Below are positions 16,889 through 24,738 of a DNA stretch of 55,812 nucleotides, one piece after another. Both the position numbers and the translations under genes were made by a program. The notes below the pieces were generated by a model, which was not told the DNA's origin, searched no databases, and worked only from the letters and a program-made list of their open reading frames with translations. The DNA comes from Devosia sp. (GTDB lineage: Bacteria > Pseudomonadota > Alphaproteobacteria > Rhizobiales > Devosiaceae): the NCBI GenBank assembly GCA_026126125.1, contig JAHCJW010000006.1, positions 1 through 55,812 on the forward strand. Direction: 5' to 3'. Positions within the stretch are counted from its first letter, which is position 1, and each line of letters begins with the position of its first letter.

Positions 16889-17530
16889 CTAGTACCACGA
16901 GGGCTTGTCGCCTTCGGTGCCGGGCTTGTTGACACCGACTGACCCGCGCACATAGCGCGTCGGGTCCAGCGACAGTTTCACCACCAGGTCGGCGATACTC
17001 TTGCGGGACACTTCCGTGCCCTTAAAGGGTTCGCCCTTCTGGGTAAGCTCATACTCCACCTCGTCGACGTCGGTGAGCCACGCCGGCCGCACGATGGTAT
17101 AGTCCAGCTTTGAAGCCTCGATAACCTGAGCAGCCGCGCTGTAGGGTTCTAGGTATCCCCCGTCGAGCATCTGGTGATTCCACTTACCGAACTCCCCTGG
17201 GACCTCGTCGTAAATGCCTAGGGTCGAGATCCAGATCAGGCGACGGACACCCGCCGCTTCCAGTGCCGCGACGACTGACCTTGCCTGGTCTTCAATGTTG
17301 TCGCCTCCCAGATTGGCATAGACGATGTCCTTGCCTTCTACGACCTGTCGCAGGTGGTCGGTGTCGGTTACGTCACCCTCAACAATCTCGACGCGATCTC
17401 CTGCCAGATTTCGCAGGCGCTCGGACCTTCGCAGATAAAGGGTCAGGTCGAGACCTTCCTCATCGACAAATTGACTCACCGCATGGCGCGCTATCTTGCC
17501 GGCAGCGCCCAATACCAAGACCTTGGTCAT
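16889..17530 (-). CDS. NAD(P)-binding atypical SDR / NmrA-like oxidoreductase
   Basis: The protein is 213 aa. It has an N-terminal Rossmann motif (VLVLGAAGKIARHAV), an EGDVTDTDHL acidic region, VYANLGG, and the RLIWISTLGIYDEVPG and YTIVRPAWL blocks typical of atypical SDRs related to NmrA and YwnB/HSCARG-like proteins. These bind NAD(P) as sensors or reductases. A good ribosome site (AGGAG) precedes the ATG. It shares its strand with the LLM oxidoreductase upstream and the ArsR-type gene downstream. The substrate is unknown. Confidence 0.85.
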   Translation of the reverse strand: MTKVLVLGAAGKIARHAVSQFVDEEGLDLTLYLRRSERLRNLAGDRVEIVEGDVTDTDHLRQVVEGKDIVYANLGGDNIEDQARSVVAALEAAGVRRLIWISTLGIYDEVPGEFGKWNHQMLDGGYLEPYSAAAQVIEASKLDYTIVRPAWLTDVDEVEYELTQKGEPFKGTEVSRKSIADLVVKLSLDPTRYVRGSVGVNKPGTEGDKPSWY

Positions 17531-17620
17531 GACGTATCTCCTTCTTTGACGATCTCCACCATTGGAGAATTGCTTTGAATTGCTGTTTTTGGGACTTCGC
17601 GCCCCATGACATGTACCGGC

Positions 17621-18592
17621 TCAGGCAGCTTGGGCGCCAAACCGTGGCACGATGTGCAAACCAAGCTCTTCGACTACCTCGGGAGCTGGTCGACGACCGT
17701 ATTTGAGATTGAGGATGACGTGATCCACACCGATCCCCTCGAGGGCTTCCAGCAGCTTCAGGAGATAGTCTCTCCCAAGCCTGAACCCCAAATGGATCGG
17801 AGTCGGCGGCGTCGCGGGATGCGTGTCGAGATCGATGTAAAGGGACTGGAGGAATGGCTTGTAGACATCACCCACTTGCGTCGAGACTGTCTGGCGCCAT
17901 CTCTCCACAACTTGCTGCTGCGCCTGGGGTGGGCGTGGATATGTTATCCAACCGCTGCTCTCCCGCGCGATCCACTCAAGGGATTGACGACTGTTGCCTG
18001 TTACGAAGAACGGGATCTCATTCGTCGTCGGTTTCGGGATCAGGTCAGCGTTTGCGAGAAGTCCGCGACCCCATTGCAAGGGCTCGAAACTGGTACGCTG
18101 CGCGCGCCGAATGATATCCAAGTTCTCGCGAAAGATTTCTCCCCGTTTATCAGGATCCAATCCGAACGCGGGAAATTCGACGGGTCGATCGCCCGACGCG
18201 ACGCCAAGGAGCAGCCGACCCTCGCTGAGCTGGTCCACGCTAGCTGCGGCCTTCGCGGTATGCAGAGGATGGCGCAGTGGGATCGCAATTGATGCCGTAC
18301 CGAGCGCAATTCTCGAGGTCTGTGCGGCGATGAAGCCGAGATAGACCCACGGATCGAAAACCTGCCCTACATCGCCGAAACTCGGGTCGCGCAAGGGCAC
18401 ATCGCGAAACCAGAGCGTTGAAAATCCCAGCTCCTCAGAGCGCTTTGCCAGCTCAACCTGATTGCGCATGGTCGGCATATCGCCGTCAAACGCTTCGATA
18501 GGGAAAAACAAGCCGACACTTAGCTTTCCACGCGTGAACGTGTGGCGGAATCCGCGGTGCTGATCGTAGGAGATTGGACTGGGTTGATACAT
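17621..18592 (-). CDS. LLM-class flavin-dependent oxidoreductase
   Basis: This is a luciferase-like monooxygenase-fold protein of 323 aa, a TIM barrel using FMN or F420. It shows KLSVGLFFPIE, the ELAKRSEELGFSTLWFRDVPL core, TSRIALGTASIAIPLRHP, and LLLGVASGDRP, all classic LLM blocks. Start ATG 18592 (MYQPSPISYDQ) is preferred. Upstream in-frame codons to 18670 run through an inverted repeat that looks like an operator, and have no ribosome site. It may reduce or oxygenate a small electrophile; the real substrate is unknown. Confidence 0.85.
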   Translation of the reverse strand: MYQPSPISYDQHRGFRHTFTRGKLSVGLFFPIEAFDGDMPTMRNQVELAKRSEELGFSTLWFRDVPLRDPSFGDVGQVFDPWVYLGFIAAQTSRIALGTASIAIPLRHPLHTAKAAASVDQLSEGRLLLGVASGDRPVEFPAFGLDPDKRGEIFRENLDIIRRAQRTSFEPLQWGRGLLANADLIPKPTTNEIPFFVTGNSRQSLEWIARESSGWITYPRPPQAQQQVVERWRQTVSTQVGDVYKPFLQSLYIDLDTHPATPPTPIHLGFRLGRDYLLKLLEALEGIGVDHVILNLKYGRRPAPEVVEELGLHIVPRFGAQAA

Positions 18593-18645
18593 GGTCTGGA
18601 TTCCGTTCGCTGTCGTTGATTTCCTCATCACAATAACTGGATATC

Positions 18646-18663
18646 GGGATATGTCAATATCCC
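18646..18663. promoter_or_regulatory. Operator-like inverted repeat before the LLM gene
   Basis: GGGATAT and ATATCCC flank GTCA, 54 bp upstream of the LLM start. The AT-rich surroundings look like a promoter for the minus-strand genes, so this is probably where a repressor binds. Which regulator is not known; the sequence differs from the ArsR and TetR sites. Confidence 0.55.
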
Positions 18664-18879
18664 AAAACATAGAAATGCGTCGCTCGGCCAGTGTCTCTTG
18701 TAGTGCATAAGGAGTTTATGGTGGCGATCCGGCAAATCGGGTTACGTAACTCCACACGCGGATCGCCGACCTCCCGTTATACCGGCCGAGGCGGCCGACC
18801 TATCTGCCGACCGCTGCGCAACTTAGGCGAGCCATGGTCCGCCCGAGTACGCTTTGTCGCGGTAGCGGCCTAACCTGCG

Positions 18880-19278
18880 TCAGGCTCCGGTAGGAATGCG
18901 AGCAATAACTTTGATCTCGAAGTCGAAGCCAGCGAGCCAGTTGACGCCGATGGCCGTCCAGTTCGGATACGGAGCTTGCGGGAAGGCTTCGTTCTTCACG
19001 GTCATAAATGTTTCGAATTGCCTCTCGGGATCGGTGTGGAAGGTCGTCACGTCGACGATGTCGTCGAACGTGCAGCCCCCGGCGGCGAGAGTGGCGCGCA
19101 GGTTGGCGAAGGCGAGGCGAACCTGCTCGGCATAGTCCGGCTCTGGTGAGCCATCAGTTCGGCTACCGACTTGGCCAGACACGAACAGCAGATCGCCAGA
19201 ACGGATCGCAGCCGAATATCCATGAGCTTCATAGAGTGAGTGGCGGTCAGCAGGGAAAACAGCTTGAGGCTGGGGCAT
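18880..19278 (-). CDS. RidA-family protein, lacking the canonical Arg
   Basis: This is a 132-aa Rid/YER057c/UK114 protein. It shows the family pattern SAAIRSGDLLFVSGQVG, QVRLAFANLRATLAAGG and the C-terminal FEIKVIARI strand. Classic RidA enzymes deaminate reactive enamine/imines using an Arg in a PARxxV context. Here that position reads YPNWTAIGV, so the Arg is missing and imine deaminase activity is doubtful, as in several Rid subfamilies. RidA proteins are also known chaperones activated by chlorination, which suits the cargo theme. It is divergent from tetR, with three operators between. Confidence 0.85.
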   Translation of the reverse strand: MPQPQAVFPADRHSLYEAHGYSAAIRSGDLLFVSGQVGSRTDGSPEPDYAEQVRLAFANLRATLAAGGCTFDDIVDVTTFHTDPERQFETFMTVKNEAFPQAPYPNWTAIGVNWLAGFDFEIKVIARIPTGA

Positions 19279-19356
19279 GACATGGTCCTTTCAGGTCTCT
19301 TCTCCCGCATAAGGCCGATCGGGCCGCGGGACTTCACAGCAACTGGCACATTTGAT

Positions 19357-19420
19357 ATACGGGCCGTATGTGGAAATAATTCATATACGGCCCGTATGTC
19401 AACCTGCATACGGACCGTAT
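19357..19420. promoter_or_regulatory. Triple TetR operator (ATACGGNCCGTAT x3)
   Basis: Three 13-bp palindromes, ATACGGGCCGTAT (19357-19369), ATACGGCCCGTAT (19385-19397) and ATACGGACCGTAT (19408-19420), lie between the divergent ridA and tetR genes. Only the central base differs. The last ends 17 bp before the tetR ATG. This is the strongest operator array in the window and implies cooperative repression of both genes. Confidence 0.88.
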
Positions 19421-19437
19421 ATGAGAAGAGGTTGGAC

Positions 19438-20025
19438 ATGCCCCCCCGAAGCCGCGTCGAAACGATGGAAGAGAATCGTGCCAAGCTAATCGCGGCAGCG
19501 CGCAAAGCGTTCGCAGAGAAAGGATTTGCCGCAGCGTCGATGGACGACTTGGCCGCCGATGCAGGGCTGACGCGAGGCGCCCTCTACCATAATTTTGGCG
19601 ACAAGAAGGGCCTGTTGGCCGCCGTCGTTGCCGAGGTCGATGGAGAGATGGCAACGCGTGCGCGAAAGGCAGCGTTAGGGAAGAAAAGCGGGTGGGAGCA
19701 ATTGTTGGCGGAAGGCGTTGCCTATATCGAAATGGCACTTGAACCCGAAGTCCAGCGGATCGTTTTACTGGATGGCCCGGCCTTTCTGGGCGACCCATCG
19801 CAATGGCCGAGCCAGAATGCGTGTCTCCAAATGACGAAGCAGGCCGTCACCGGGTTGGTCTCAGATGGGACTATCAAGCCGGTAGATGTTGATGCAGCAT
19901 CTCGACTGCTTTCGGGCACAGCGTTGACGGCCGCCTTGTGGGTAGCGGCGAGCGAAGAACCGCGAGCGGCTCTTCCCAGAGCCGTTGAGGCGTTTCAATT
20001 TATGGCTTCGGGACTTCTGGCGTAG
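19438..20025 (+). CDS. TetR-family transcriptional repressor
   Basis: The regulator is 195 aa. The N-terminal TetR_N domain (about residues 10-60) has the helix-turn-helix ASMDDLAADAGLTRGALYHNFGDKKGLL. The C-terminal ligand domain is helical and of the TetR_C type with ...QRIVLLDGPAFLGDPSQW. I chose ATG 19438 with GAGAAGAGG upstream; the earlier in-frame ATG codons run through the operators. It is divergent from ridA and probably represses both. The ligand is unknown. Confidence 0.92.
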   Translation: MPPRSRVETMEENRAKLIAAARKAFAEKGFAAASMDDLAADAGLTRGALYHNFGDKKGLLAAVVAEVDGEMATRARKAALGKKSGWEQLLAEGVAYIEMALEPEVQRIVLLDGPAFLGDPSQWPSQNACLQMTKQAVTGLVSDGTIKPVDVDAASRLLSGTALTAALWVAASEEPRAALPRAVEAFQFMASGLLA

Positions 20026-20054
20026 TCAGGCTAGCTGCCCCCTACGCCCACCCG

Positions 20055-20717
20055 TCATGCCTTGTCGCTTGCCGATCCGCGGTCGCTCGCCGGGAGTTCG
20101 CCGCGGATGACGTCAAGATAGTAGCTGTCCTGCGCCTGGACTTCCTGTGCCGCCTTGAGCGCTTGATGCGCAAGCCCGGCCGGAAGGATGACCGTACCGG
20201 CACCGTCGGCAAATACGTAGTCGCCGGGGACGACCGTTACGCCCGCGAGATTGACAGGTTCGTTTACTGCGACAGGCATTAAGTCCCCCGTTCCAGCCCT
20301 TAGCGTGGTCCCCCGGCAATAGAAGACTGGTTCGTAAGTCGCGAGTTCCTCGAAGTCGCGCAGGCGACCGTCTGTGATCATGCCGGCGAGTTCCAGATTG
20401 TGCAGCCGCGAGAGTTTCGTTCCGCCGCCAACCGAAACGTCCGAATGGCCGCTGCTGTCCAACACGAGAACCTTGCCTTTGGGCGCTGCGCCGACGGCCT
20501 CGTAAAACAGACGGGAGAAGCTGTTTACATTCCCGTCGAAGAGATCATCGCGCAATGGCAGCATACGCATGGTGACGGCCGGCCCAAAGAGCACCTTCCC
20601 AGGCGTCGGAGAGACGAGATCGAGCACGTGGGCTCGGTGGTTGCAGATGCGCCCAAGGGCATCACAAACAGATGCCGATGTCACGGATTTCCAAATGTCG
20701 TCGATATCTTCCATCAT
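20055..20717 (-). CDS. RraA-like protein (aldolase / decarboxylase fold)
   Basis: The product is 220 aa of the RraA/HMG-aldolase family. It has SVCDALGRICNHRAH at the N terminus, SGHSDVSVGGGTKLSRLHNLELAGMI (split block) and the metal-site DGRLRDFEEL, then the PVNLAGVTVVPGDYVFADGAGTVILPA block. Family members either inhibit RNase E or, with Mg, act as 4-hydroxy-4-methyl-2-oxoglutarate aldolases/oxaloacetate decarboxylases. The retained DGxxRD favours the enzyme role. It follows the YeeE/YedE gene by 20 bp on the same strand. Confidence 0.85.
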   Translation of the reverse strand: MMEDIDDIWKSVTSASVCDALGRICNHRAHVLDLVSPTPGKVLFGPAVTMRMLPLRDDLFDGNVNSFSRLFYEAVGAAPKGKVLVLDSSGHSDVSVGGGTKLSRLHNLELAGMITDGRLRDFEELATYEPVFYCRGTTLRAGTGDLMPVAVNEPVNLAGVTVVPGDYVFADGAGTVILPAGLAHQALKAAQEVQAQDSYYLDVIRGELPASDRGSASDKA

Positions 20718-20737
20718 TCGGTCCTTTCAAACTATGC

Positions 20738-21691
20738 TCAATCGCCCCACGCCATGGCTTTGGAGCCAAAGCCTGCGATAAGCGCGGCCAATACGCCGAC
20801 GATGACCACATATGCGAGCAATGCCTGCCAAGCCGCCCCTGGGAATCCGGTCAGCAACAGGGTGTCATTGCCACCTGGAATGAGCACTGCGCCCAGGCCC
20901 ATAAGAATTCCGCCCGTCAGATGACGTAGCATGCCGCCCCAGGTCGGAAGCTTGAAGCGGAACGCTCTGTTGCGAAGAAGTGAAGAGGCGATGCTCCCCA
21001 AAGACATTCCCATCACAGCGACCGCACCGGCAACGGGCACGCTCACCACGGCCTCGATGGAGGCCGTTATCGAGAAAAGCGGCGCTACGCTCGCGAGCGT
21101 TGCAAAGCTTACGCCAATCAGGCCCATGGAAACGGTAAGAACACGGAAGTTGGCACGGTCGCGACGGGCGAGAAAAAATCGGATTCCAACGACCACAATG
21201 ATCAGCCCAACGAACAGCATGGCGCCCCCGAGCAACGGCAAGCTCAGCGGAGGGTGCTCAGGAAGTAGTTTTGCGATCGGTTCGACGAAGGTGACAAGGA
21301 AGATGCCCACAAACACCAGGCTGACCTGGATATCACCGTTGCCGATATGGCCAATGGATCCGAAAACGCAGGCGCCATTTACGTAGCTGCCAAGCGCGAA
21401 AAGGATTGCACCCGCAAGCAGATATTCTATCGGTAGCCAACCTGCGGGCATGAACGGTGCGACGTCAAGAATGGCGTAGACAACTCCCGCCCATAGAGCA
21501 CTTTCCAGCAGGGCAATCGATCTGGCAGGCCGCTTACGCAACACCCAGTCGGCCGTAGCGATCACGGTGCATATCGAACCGCGATTGAGCGCAAATCCGA
21601 GGATGAACGCGAGCGCCGCAATCAACAATGCGCCCAGCCAGTCTGTTGCGGACATGCTGGAGAACGATAGTTCAGGGAAAATGCTCGTCAT
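20738..21691 (-). CDS. YeeE/YedE-family membrane protein (sulfur-compound transport)
   Basis: This is a 317-aa integral membrane protein with about 8-9 hydrophobic helices. The family's cysteine-centred motifs are present: FALNRGSICTVIA in the first third, and YVNGACVFGSIGHIGNGD in the second. YeeE/YedE proteins (for example TsuA) take up thiosulfate or related sulfur compounds through conserved Cys residues. The neighbouring redox and sulfur genes fit. ATG 21691 is used; Met 13 (21655) is an alternative. Confidence 0.85.
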   Translation of the reverse strand: MTSIFPELSFSSMSATDWLGALLIAALAFILGFALNRGSICTVIATADWVLRKRPARSIALLESALWAGVVYAILDVAPFMPAGWLPIEYLLAGAILFALGSYVNGACVFGSIGHIGNGDIQVSLVFVGIFLVTFVEPIAKLLPEHPPLSLPLLGGAMLFVGLIIVVVGIRFFLARRDRANFRVLTVSMGLIGVSFATLASVAPLFSITASIEAVVSVPVAGAVAVMGMSLGSIASSLLRNRAFRFKLPTWGGMLRHLTGGILMGLGAVLIPGGNDTLLLTGFPGAAWQALLAYVVIVGVLAALIAGFGSKAMAWGD

Positions 21692-21768
21692 TTCATAACC
21701 ATTGCTTGGGCGTCGCGGCGCGTGTCGCTACGCTGATATCATTGGACAAGTTGCTCGGCAGTCGCCGT

Positions 21769-22752
21769 TCATTCTATGTCGACGACCACTCGCCCACGTA
21801 TCTTGCCTTCCAGTATATCGGTTGCGGCCGACTGCACGTCGGCAAGCTGAATGGAACTGGTCATGGCGGCCAGCTTGTCACGGTCGAGGTCACGGGCGAT
21901 CCGATCCCAAGCTTCCAGTCGCAAAGACTTTCTTGCTCTCACCGAGTCGATGCCGAGTAGTGCCACACTTCGCAGTATGAAAGGAGCGACAGAGGTTGGC
22001 AGATCCATGCCACCGGCAAGGCCGCAAGCAGCGACGGCTCCGCCGTATTGAATGCTCGAAAGAAGATTGGCCAAGGTGCTGGAGCCGACCGAGTCGACCT
22101 GACCGCCCAACGTCTTGCCAGCGGGCGGCTCCGGACCTGAAAGCTCGGAACGCTCGATAATCTCGGTCGCTCCGAGTTCACTGAGATAGTCCGTTTCGCT
22201 GACACGTCCCGTCGAGGCAACAACGTGCCAGCCGGCCTTGGCGAGAAAGGCGATGGCCATCGATCCGACACCCCCAGCCGCGCCGGTCACGATCGCTGGG
22301 CCGTCACCCGGGTTGCACCCGTGCCGTTCCAGCGCAAGTACCGACAGCATTGCTGTGAAGCCCGCCGTACCAACTGCCATGGCCTGAGATGGCGTAAGCC
22401 CCTTCGGCAGCGGAATAAGCCAGTCGCCCCGGACCCTTGCTTTCTCGGCATAGGACCCCAGGTGTGTCTCGCCGGTTCCCCAGCCGTTGAGGATCACACG
22501 ATCGCCCGCCTGAAAGTCAGGGTTGTCGGAAGCCTCCACGATACCCGCGCAGTCAACCCCGGGAATCATAGGAAAGCGGCGCACCACCGGGCTCTTGCCG
22601 GTCAGGGCCAATCCGTCCTTGTAGTTGAGCGTGGAGTGGGTCACCTTGATTGTGACGTCACCATCCATCAGATCTGCGACCTTGAAATCCTTGAGGGCGA
22701 CAGTCTGGCCGTCGTCGGTCTTTTCTATAACCAGCGCTTTGAAACTACTCAT
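21769..22752 (-). CDS. AcuI/YhdH-type zinc-free MDR oxidoreductase (acrylyl-CoA reductase-like)
   Basis: The protein is 327 aa of the MDR superfamily. It starts FKALVIEKTDDGQTVALKDF and has STLNYKDGLALTGK and FPMIPGVDCAG, with the NADPH-site GAAGGVGSMAIAFLAKAG and a C-terminal IRGRVVVDIE. These are diagnostic of the YhdH/AcuI quinone-oxidoreductase group, which reduces acryloyl-CoA and other reactive enoyl electrophiles with NADPH. Its start overlaps the stop of the small upstream gene by 4 bp (ATGA), so translation is coupled. Confidence 0.9.
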   Translation of the reverse strand: MSSFKALVIEKTDDGQTVALKDFKVADLMDGDVTIKVTHSTLNYKDGLALTGKSPVVRRFPMIPGVDCAGIVEASDNPDFQAGDRVILNGWGTGETHLGSYAEKARVRGDWLIPLPKGLTPSQAMAVGTAGFTAMLSVLALERHGCNPGDGPAIVTGAAGGVGSMAIAFLAKAGWHVVASTGRVSETDYLSELGATEIIERSELSGPEPPAGKTLGGQVDSVGSSTLANLLSSIQYGGAVAACGLAGGMDLPTSVAPFILRSVALLGIDSVRARKSLRLEAWDRIARDLDRDKLAAMTSSIQLADVQSAATDILEGKIRGRVVVDIE

Positions 22753-23126
22753 GACGATTTTCTCCCCAGCAACCGAAAGCCCCGAACGAAGTCGATCACC
22801 TTCTCAGTAGACATCTCACAGGGCTTGAGCGAACTATTGCACGACCCCAGACGATACATATTGAAACTGACGATATCGGCTCCCGCCAATTCGCGAGCGA
22901 AAAGGCTGTTGCGACGCCCGTCGTCAGATCGACGGACACTGACGCCATACCGCCTGCCCTGGTAGACACCTTCGCTGTACCCCGAAGGCAAAGCGGCTAG
23001 TGCAGTTTCGAAGTCGGCAATCCCATCAACGTTCCCGCATGCCGATCGCACCGCCCATCCGCCCTGCCGGCCAGAACCCTTTCCCAGGGCCACTGGATCG
23101 CCGGTCGTCCGCTCGCTAGGCAACAT
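22749..23126 (-). CDS. Small conserved-looking hypothetical protein
   Basis: This is a 125-aa protein of unknown function. The C-terminal half is the structured part: GYSEGVYQGRRYGVSVRRS, NSLFARELAGADIVSFNMYRL, and LKPCEMSTEKVIDFVRGF. That layout looks like a small alpha/beta domain. I chose ATG 23126 because it overlaps the GreA-like gene's stop by 11 bp and its own stop overlaps the acuI-like start. The longer frame to 23186 lies fully within the upstream gene. The tight coupling implies it works with its neighbours. Confidence 0.7.
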   Translation of the reverse strand: MLPSERTTGDPVALGKGSGRQGGWAVRSACGNVDGIADFETALAALPSGYSEGVYQGRRYGVSVRRSDDGRRNSLFARELAGADIVSFNMYRLGSCNSSLKPCEMSTEKVIDFVRGFRLLGRKSS

Positions 23127-23562
23127 CTTCAACCACCAGCTTCCGCCCCTTGAACTCCACCATTTCGCCAGCTCGGGCGCCTTCAAGTGCTTCGAAGATC
23201 GGGGCCATCGTAGAAATTCCCATCATCTCGCGACCGTCGATCATGAATTTGCCGGTGGACACGGCTATGACGAAGTCGCGACCCGATAGGCGGACGAGCG
23301 CGCCAGCGGTTACGGTCGACTTCGGGCCAAAGTCGATCTTTCTCAACGTTTCGAGCTTGTCGCCATAGTCGTGAAGGGTGTCATCGAGAGCCTCGGAAAA
23401 ATCGCTGGCTGTTTCAGCCTGGGCTTGCTCATCGTTTTCGATCGGCTCGCTGCGATCTAGCCGAGCGTCCGCAACATAGTCGAGATACTCTTCGCGGGCG
23501 CTCTGAAAGGCGGCAGCTTCAAGCGAAAGCATGGTCTCTTTAATCAGGTTCTTGTCCATCAT
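23116..23562 (-). CDS. GreA/GreB C-terminal-domain-like protein
   Basis: The product is 148 aa with a helical N-terminal region (about 1-75, acidic) and a C-terminal FKBP-like fold seen in GreA, GreB and Rnk (about 80-148: DFGPKSTVTAGALVRLSG, MMGISTMAPIFEALEGARAGEMVEF). It lacks the long coiled-coil tip with catalytic acidic pair of true GreA, so it may bind RNA polymerase without cleavage stimulation. This is a family-level inference. It is first in a three-gene coupled unit with the small unknown and acuI-like genes. The ribosome site is AAGGAAG. Confidence 0.72.
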   Translation of the reverse strand: MMDKNLIKETMLSLEAAAFQSAREEYLDYVADARLDRSEPIENDEQAQAETASDFSEALDDTLHDYGDKLETLRKIDFGPKSTVTAGALVRLSGRDFVIAVSTGKFMIDGREMMGISTMAPIFEALEGARAGEMVEFKGRKLVVEDVA

Positions 23563-23635
23563 TGCTCTTCCTTGGGGTCTGATTGTTTGTGTCCTGACGA
23601 CCGGCCATGGACGCTGCCTGATGGCCGGACGGTGC

Positions 23636-24208
23636 TCACTCGTCGTCGGGGAGTTCCGTGCCCTGATATGGAATCCGGTTCAGTCGGGAATCCCGCAGAA
23701 TGCTCGTAACCAGCCACACATACGCCTGCTCCGCGGTGTCAAAGCCGAGCACCGAGTACGATTGACCGAACGGGCAGTCAGGAAAGTCCGGGAAACCTAT
23801 GCGCAGTACGTAGCGCTCGGGGTCGTTATCGAATTCCCGCTTGTAGACTTTGCGAAGGCCGTATCTGCTCGGGACATCGTTGTCCCCAACGACATCCGTG
23901 TCACGCTTTGCGAGCAGCCGGTCGGCCAAACCACTGTCGCCGATCTCATCAAATATATCGAAGGCATCCACGAGCAATCCCTTGCTTTTGGATCCTCGAT
24001 CGGAAATGGCATAGATGTTGGATGCGTCCTCGCCATCCCGGCCGCTCACCAAGCGGAGCGCGGAGTCGACCTGGATGTTGCTCGACTCGAGCTCGGAGCC
24101 GAGCACCAGATCAAAAAGTCTGCCATCTTTAATGCGGTATTCACGCTCATAACCTTGGCTCACGAGCTGGTTCACCGCCTCAACAACATCAGATACTCTT
24201 AGTCTCAT
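23636..24208 (-). CDS. Hypothetical protein with PRPP-synthetase-annotated small N-terminal domain
   Basis: The protein is 190 aa. The first 90 residues (VSDVVEAVNQLVSQGYEREYRI...NIYAISD...GLLVDAFDIF) resemble a short family often labelled phosphoribosylpyrophosphate synthetase, though no PRPP-loop is present, so the label is misleading. The remainder (VYKREFDNDPERYVLRIGFP...AYVWLVTSILRDSRLNRIP) is unrecognised. I chose ATG 24208 because AAAGGAG lies 6 nt upstream; the ATG at 24214 is too close to it. It is on the same strand as the GreA-like gene, 73 bp before it. Confidence 0.6.
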   Translation of the reverse strand: MRLRVSDVVEAVNQLVSQGYEREYRIKDGRLFDLVLGSELESSNIQVDSALRLVSGRDGEDASNIYAISDRGSKSKGLLVDAFDIFDEIGDSGLADRLLAKRDTDVVGDNDVPSRYGLRKVYKREFDNDPERYVLRIGFPDFPDCPFGQSYSVLGFDTAEQAYVWLVTSILRDSRLNRIPYQGTELPDDE

Positions 24209-24366
24209 CTGCATCTCCTTTGGTGTTATTCGGCCATCAGGGGCGCTCGGATGTATCAACGAGCACAATGCTTATGATTGCATCCTGACGAACGAATTCC
24301 CAATGTGCTGTGACTATAGTTTTGATGCGGAGCAGGCATGTCGCGTCATGCTGGCGCGATCACCTC

Positions 24367-24700
24367 TCAAGCGTTCCACCCGCCGTCGACGTTGAGGTAT
24401 TCACCATTGATGAAGGCAGCTTTCGGGCTGCACAGAAAATGCGATCGATGCGGCTATTTCTGCTGTCTTTCCATAGCGTCCGACACTTGTGAGCCCGACT
24501 TTTGCGTCATACCCTGGTGTCCCCCGAGGAGGTGCAAGCTCTGTGTCGATGGGCCGGGGCTGGTGTCCGTTGACGGTCACCAGTCGGACCGGGCCCGCGT
24601 GAAAGTCCGCGAGTGAAGCCACTCAGGGCGAACTTGCTGGTGATGTAGAGCGTGATTCCTGCGCAGTCGTAGCTATGCTCGAGAGACCGGCTCTTGTGCA
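24367..24700 (-). pseudogene. Decayed short-chain dehydrogenase (C-terminal remnant)
   Basis: Three frames together rebuild the C-terminal half of an SDR. One holds the YITSK catalytic YxxxK and SKFALSGFTRGLSR, another TVNGHQPRPIDTEL, then GLTSVGRYGKTAEIAASIAF. After a one-base shift at about 24446 it continues FLCSPKAAFINGEYLNVDGGWNA and stops at 24367. At least two more shifts lie near 24590 and 24525. The N-terminal Rossmann half is missing, so this is a non-functional remnant. Confidence 0.82.
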
Positions 24701-24738
24701 CCTATTCCGTGCGATCCGCGACGCGGCCGCTGGAGCCC

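Noticed and set aside
18691-18873. 60-codon plus-strand frame between the LLM and ridA genes
   Set aside because: Basic, no pattern, no upstream site; likely chance.
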